Positions 60,728-64,000 of a DNA stretch of 64,000 nucleotides are shown here, in pieces. Position 1 is the first letter of the stretch. The number at the start of each line of letters is the position of its first letter. The notes beneath the pieces were generated by a model that worked only from the letters and a program-made list of their open reading frames with translations, was not told the DNA's origin and made no database searches. Location: positions 2,265,501 through 2,329,500 of the forward strand of contig NZ_CP014168.1 of the NCBI RefSeq assembly GCF_001717955.1, in the 5' to 3' direction. A program made the translations under genes and the position numbers. The stretch is from Sphingomonas panacis (GTDB lineage Bacteria; Pseudomonadota; Alphaproteobacteria; Sphingomonadales; Sphingomonadaceae).

Positions 60728-61921
60728 TCATGGCGCATTCCCCCGGATTGGCGATGCCGATGATGGCGGCGCGCGGGGCTGGCACCAGCGGGCGAAGGCC
60801 TCGATGATGGTCATGTGCCCGCCGCAACATGGGCATGGCGGGCGATGGTCGGGAGGTTCGTCGGGTTCGGGCTCCTCGACCGGTACAGCAACGCCCAGCA
60901 GCCTGCGGGCCAGCGCCACGGTGTCCTTGTGGGTCGAACTGGCGAGCAGGCCGTAATGCCGGATGCGGTGGAAGCCGCGCGGCAGAACGTGGATCAGGAA
61001 GCGGCGGACGAACTCGCCGCTCGCCAGCGTCATGACCTGCTGGCGTTCAGCAGCAGGGCGGCGATAGTCCTTGTAGCGGAACGTCACGCCGGCCTCGTCG
61101 AAGCCGATGAGCCGCCGGTTCGAGATGGCAACGCGGTGCGTGTAGCGCGAGAGATAGGCCAGCACCGCCTGCGGCCCGGCGAAGGGTGGTTTGGCATAGA
61201 CCACCCAGCGCTTCTTACGGATGGGCGACAGATGCCGCAGGAAGGTCTTACGCGAGGCCAGGCCTGCCAAGGCGTTGAAGAAGGCCAGCTTGCCGGCGTC
61301 GAACAACGCCAGCAAGCGTGTGAGGAACAGCCGGCGGAACAACGCACCCAGCACGCGCACTGGTAACAGGAAGGCCGGGCGCGACGAGATCCAGCGCGTG
61401 CCATCGAGCGCGATGCCGCCGCCGGGCACGATCATGTGCACATGTGGGTGGTGAGTCAGCGCCGATCCCCAGGTGTGCAAGACAGCAGTGATGCCGATCC
61501 GCGCACCAAGGTGCTTGGGATCGGCGGCGATGGTCAGCATCGTATCCGCAGCAGCGCGGAAGAGCAGGTCATAGACCACCGCCTTGTTCTGCCACGCGAT
61601 GTCGGCGATCTCGGCGGGCAGCGTGAAGACGACATGGAAGTAGCCAACCGGTAATAGATCGGCCTCGCGCGCGGCCAGCCAGGTGCGCGCGGCGGCGCCC
61701 TGACATTTGGGACAATGCCGGTTGCGGCAGGAGTTGTAGGCGATACGCCAGTGCCCACAGTCGTCGCAGGCCTCGACGTGACCGCCCAGCGCGGCGGTGC
61801 GGCAGTTCTCGATGGCCGTCATGACCTTGAGCTGGCCGAGGCTGAGATGCCCGGCATGGGCCGCCCGATAGGCGGGCCCGGCGCTGCGGAAGATATCGGC
61901 GACCTCGATTGAGGCGCGCAC
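60728..61921 (-). CDS. IS91-family HUH transposase, copy 2
   Basis: 397 aa, identical to the protein at 33646-34839, with the same zinc-binding cysteines, HHPHVHM nicking motif and YLSRY tyrosine motif. Both copies appear intact. Confidence 0.93.
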   Translation of the reverse strand: MRASIEVADIFRSAGPAYRAAHAGHLSLGQLKVMTAIENCRTAALGGHVEACDDCGHWRIAYNSCRNRHCPKCQGAAARTWLAAREADLLPVGYFHVVFTLPAEIADIAWQNKAVVYDLLFRAAADTMLTIAADPKHLGARIGITAVLHTWGSALTHHPHVHMIVPGGGIALDGTRWISSRPAFLLPVRVLGALFRRLFLTRLLALFDAGKLAFFNALAGLASRKTFLRHLSPIRKKRWVVYAKPPFAGPQAVLAYLSRYTHRVAISNRRLIGFDEAGVTFRYKDYRRPAAERQQVMTLASGEFVRRFLIHVLPRGFHRIRHYGLLASSTHKDTVALARRLLGVAVPVEEPEPDEPPDHRPPCPCCGGHMTIIEAFARWCQPRAPPSSASPIRGNAP

Positions 61922-61925
61922 CGGT

Positions 61926-62831
61926 TCAACCGGGAGGGGCCCTGCCTTCCATCACGGCCACGATCTGGTCGAGCGGGCTGGCCACCGCCCGCATCGTCTT
62001 GCTCGAGACCTGGGTGTAGATGCCGGTCGTGTTGATGTTCACGTGTCCCAGCAGGACTTGGATGACCCGGATATCGACACCCTGCTCGAGCAGGTGAGTG
62101 GCAAACGAATGCCGCAATGTGTGCGGGCTTACCCGCTTGTGGATCTCGGCGCGCTCGGCCGCTTCCTGCACGACGCGGTGCAACTGGCGGGCCGAGATCG
62201 GATCCGTGCCATTGCGACCGGGGAACAGCCAGCCATGGGGTAACATCACACCGCGCCGCTTGCCTTCGCGCCACCATTGACGGAGCAAGTCCAGCAAATG
62301 CGGTGAGAGCATGGCGTTGCGGTCCTTGCGTCCCTTGCCCTGCTCGACGCGGATCATCATCCGGGTGCTGTCGATGTCATCGACCTTGAGATGGGCAACC
62401 TCCGAGACCCGCAGGCCCGCGCCATAGGCCACGCTGAGGGCCGCTTTGTATTTGATGCCTGGCGCAGCCTCGAGCAGCCGCGCTGTCTCCTCGACGCTCA
62501 AGACCACACGCAGCTTGGGCATGCAGCGAACAACGACGAGCCCCAGCGCCATCTCCGGGCGCTTGAGGGTTATCCCGAACAGGAACCGCAGTGCCGAAAC
62601 GCCCCCATTGATCGTGGCCGGCCCCACGGCGCGCTCGTGCTGGTCGACCTGATAACGCCGCAGGTCTTCCATTGTGGCCGTATCCGGCGGACGGCCCAGG
62701 AACGCGGCGAAGCTCCGAACATGCCGGATATAGTCCTTCTGTGTGTGCGCCCCGAAGCCACGCATCGTCATGTCCTGCAACATCCGCTCACGCAGCGAAT
62801 GGGGCGGAGCAGCGGTCGTGATAGCATCCAT
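61926..62831 (-). CDS. Tyrosine recombinase of IS91-family element, copy 2
   Basis: 301 aa, identical to the protein at 32736-33641, with the complete R-K-HTLRH-H-Y catalytic set. Confidence 0.93.
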   Translation of the reverse strand: MDAITTAAPPHSLRERMLQDMTMRGFGAHTQKDYIRHVRSFAAFLGRPPDTATMEDLRRYQVDQHERAVGPATINGGVSALRFLFGITLKRPEMALGLVVVRCMPKLRVVLSVEETARLLEAAPGIKYKAALSVAYGAGLRVSEVAHLKVDDIDSTRMMIRVEQGKGRKDRNAMLSPHLLDLLRQWWREGKRRGVMLPHGWLFPGRNGTDPISARQLHRVVQEAAERAEIHKRVSPHTLRHSFATHLLEQGVDIRVIQVLLGHVNINTTGIYTQVSSKTMRAVASPLDQIVAVMEGRAPPG

Positions 62832-62958
62832 GGTAAGTTCCTCTCCGTTGAAGGAACTCCACAGTCGGCGGGCGACGCCGCCTCGCCGAAAGCCTCACAA
62901 ATACTACGCTACGTCATCCCAAGCGACCCTCCCGCGGAGCGGGTTCGTGCTCTGGTCG

Positions 62959-63129
62959 GTACCTGCCCTGCGCATCAGCACGTCGACCCATCCCCGGTCA
63001 CTTACAGGCTCTTTCGCCCCCCCAAATTCGGCCGCTTGTTCACGTCGCGGGAGGCAGTCTGAGCTAGAAATTTGGGACATTCCTGCCCTCCAGCCACCCC
63101 CTCCGAGCGGCTGTTTCAGCCGGATATGG
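62959..63129. other. Short intergenic region right of IS91 copy 2
   Basis: 171 bp. No gene or repeat recognised; contains a run of seven C around 63019-63025. Confidence 0.3.
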
Positions 63130-64000
63130 TCATCTTCCGATGATGCCTTTGGCCTTCCCCAGTGGTGTAGCCTCCATCGCAAGGGCTTCGCATGCCGAAG
63201 ACCACGCGGTCGCGTCGTCAAGCAGTTGGCTCTGCAGATACGCCAGAGTCATCCGCTGAATCAGGGCGACGCGGGCCGGATTTTCGTCGGTCGCTTCCGT
63301 CACCGCATAGCCCGATATGCCACCCAGCATATGCTCGGCGCCGAATAGCGTCAGCAACGCCTTCCTGCCGGGACTGAGACGATACGGGTCGGCGAACCAG
63401 TCGGGGCCGCGCGTCGTCAACGGTGACTGGTCCGCATCGCCCGCGACAACCAAAGCAGGCGTCGCCATGTGGTCGAAGCCGGAGTTCAAATATGGGGTGA
63501 TCTCCCGTCCCAAGGGGCTCAGGTCCACTCCACCGTGCCCCCCGGAGGCGAGCAATATTCCGGCTTTGATCCGTCGATCCGACATGTCTTCGCCTTCGCC
63601 ATCAGGCCCCAGCATCCGCGCACCGAGCAGCATGCTCGTGGTCTGCCCCCCGAACGAATGCCCAGATGCCGCCACCAAGCCGTGATCGACACGGCCTTCC
63701 AGCCCAGGCACCCACTGCGTGACCGCGTCCAGATCGTCCAGGATGCGCTTCATGTCCTCGACACGGGTGCGCCAGATGAGCGGTCGTCGCGGATCGTCTT
63801 GCGCCAGCCCAAGCCGCTTCGCATCGAGATGAGTCGGCTGGACCACGACGAAGCCGTGCGCGGCCCAATAATCGGCCAGCGGCGCATAGCCGTCCATCGA
63901 CGAGCCATAGCCGTGCGAGAAGATGATGATAGGCAGGTTATCGCCGGTCGCGGGGGCGGAGATCCGCACCTGGATGTCCTCGCCCCGGCCGGGCGCCAGC
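63130..64000 (-). CDS. Alpha/beta hydrolase (PAF-acetylhydrolase/dienelactone hydrolase-like), 5' end beyond window
   Basis: About 290 C-terminal codons are present; the frame is open to the right edge (upstream codons read LAPGRGEDIQ), so the start lies outside. Motifs: IIIFSHGYGSSMDGY (oxyanion), VAASGHSFGGQTTSMLLGAR (nucleophilic Ser in GHSFGG), ALVVAGDADQSPL (acid Asp) and FGAEHMLGG (catalytic His). The family hydrolyses short esters or lipids. Relation to the cluster is unclear because IS91 copy 2 separates them. Confidence 0.85.
   Translation of the reverse strand, partial: LAPGRGEDIQVRISAPATGDNLPIIIFSHGYGSSMDGYAPLADYWAAHGFVVVQPTHLDAKRLGLAQDDPRRPLIWRTRVEDMKRILDDLDAVTQWVPGLEGRVDHGLVAASGHSFGGQTTSMLLGARMLGPDGEGEDMSDRRIKAGILLASGGHGGVDLSPLGREITPYLNSGFDHMATPALVVAGDADQSPLTTRGPDWFADPYRLSPGRKALLTLFGAEHMLGGISGYAVTEATDENPARVALIQRMTLAYLQSQLLDDATAWSSACEALAMEATPLGKAKGIIGR

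Larger units (their letters stand above)
60432..62958 (-). mobile_element. IS91-family element with tyrosine recombinase, copy 2 (inverted)
   Basis: 2527 bp, the inverted twin of 32609-35135 with identical proteins. The edges fall at CCCTTCACA (minus-strand right end, 60432) and CGACCAGAGCACG (minus-strand left end, 62958). No target duplication visible. With copy 1 it brackets 25,296 bp. Confidence 0.9.

Noticed and set aside
32609..62958. Composite transposon formed by the two IS91 copies
   Set aside because: The copies are inverted and IS91-type elements move by rolling circle without paired-end excision. The bracketed segment holds half of the trb operon, so a classic composite transposon is unlikely.
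1..64000. CRISPR arrays, tRNA or rRNA genes
   Set aside because: No regularly spaced short repeats, cas genes, tRNA-like cloverleaf sequences or rRNA landmarks were seen on either strand.

Overview
The window looks like a sphingomonad (Sphingomonas/Sphingobium-type alphaproteobacterium). The composition is GC-rich, there are four TonB-dependent receptors (TBDRs), a FecI/FecR-type surface-signalling cassette, and a Tn4371-like trb conjugation gene set. No rRNA, tRNA or CRISPR array was seen. All family names come from reading translations and motifs by eye; no database search was run.

Layout. (1) 1-5.86 kb: sugar-utilisation locus: TBDR (5' part only, runs off the left edge), divergent GH43 and (alpha/alpha)6-barrel glycosidase genes that overlap by ATGA, and a convergent LacI-type repressor. 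Two LacI-style palindromes lie in or beside the divergent promoter. (2) 6.1-12.06 kb: distal half of a trb operon on the minus strand (trbJ, L, F, G, I, DUF2274), with a small inverted-repeat-bounded remnant of a tyrosine recombinase inserted between trbI and DUF2274. (3) 12.1-14.2 kb: nested insertion-sequence (IS) remnants plus an IS110-family element. (4) 14.26-21.85 kb: ECF sigma factor, FecR, STN-type TBDR and a Tat-exported TolB-propeller/amidohydrolase. (5) 21.9-22.7 kb: more IS remnants. (6) 23.0-32.3 kb: catabolic cluster that looks less GC-rich than its surroundings: Rieske oxygenase, cyclase-family hydrolase, fumarylacetoacetase-like hydrolase, amidohydrolase, TetR regulator, a GFA-family gene with an in-frame stop, and a TBDR split by an IS3 element. 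(7) 32.6-35.1 kb: IS91-family element carrying a tyrosine recombinase. An identical inverted copy lies at 60.4-63.0 kb. (8) 35.2-44.0 kb: aldo/keto reductase, NmrA-like protein, LysR regulator, two alpha/beta hydrolases, a PNPOx-like flavoprotein and a large winged-helix/NTPase regulator. (9) 44.25-50.76 kb: proximal half of the trb operon (traG, copG-like, trbB, C, D, E), minus strand. (10) 51.3-52.5 kb: integrase. (11) 52.8-60.1 kb: phospholipase C/phosphatase-like enzyme, POT transporter, DeoR regulator and carboxypeptidase-regulatory-domain TBDR. (12) 63.1 kb to the right edge: partial alpha/beta hydrolase.

Main reading. The trb operon is normally contiguous (traG-copG-trbBCDE-JLFGI-DUF2274) but is here split between trbE and trbJ by about 32 kb of foreign cargo, with both halves still in the same orientation. 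The cargo includes a catabolic cluster whose TetR/amidohydrolase promoter and distant TBDR promoter share a distinctive operator, which suggests one regulon for uptake and breakdown of an unidentified, probably aromatic or amide/lactone-type, compound. Transposition has recently reshaped the region: an IS3 copy interrupts that TBDR with a clean 3-bp target duplication, and two identical 2527-bp inverted IS91 copies bracket 25.3 kb that could invert.
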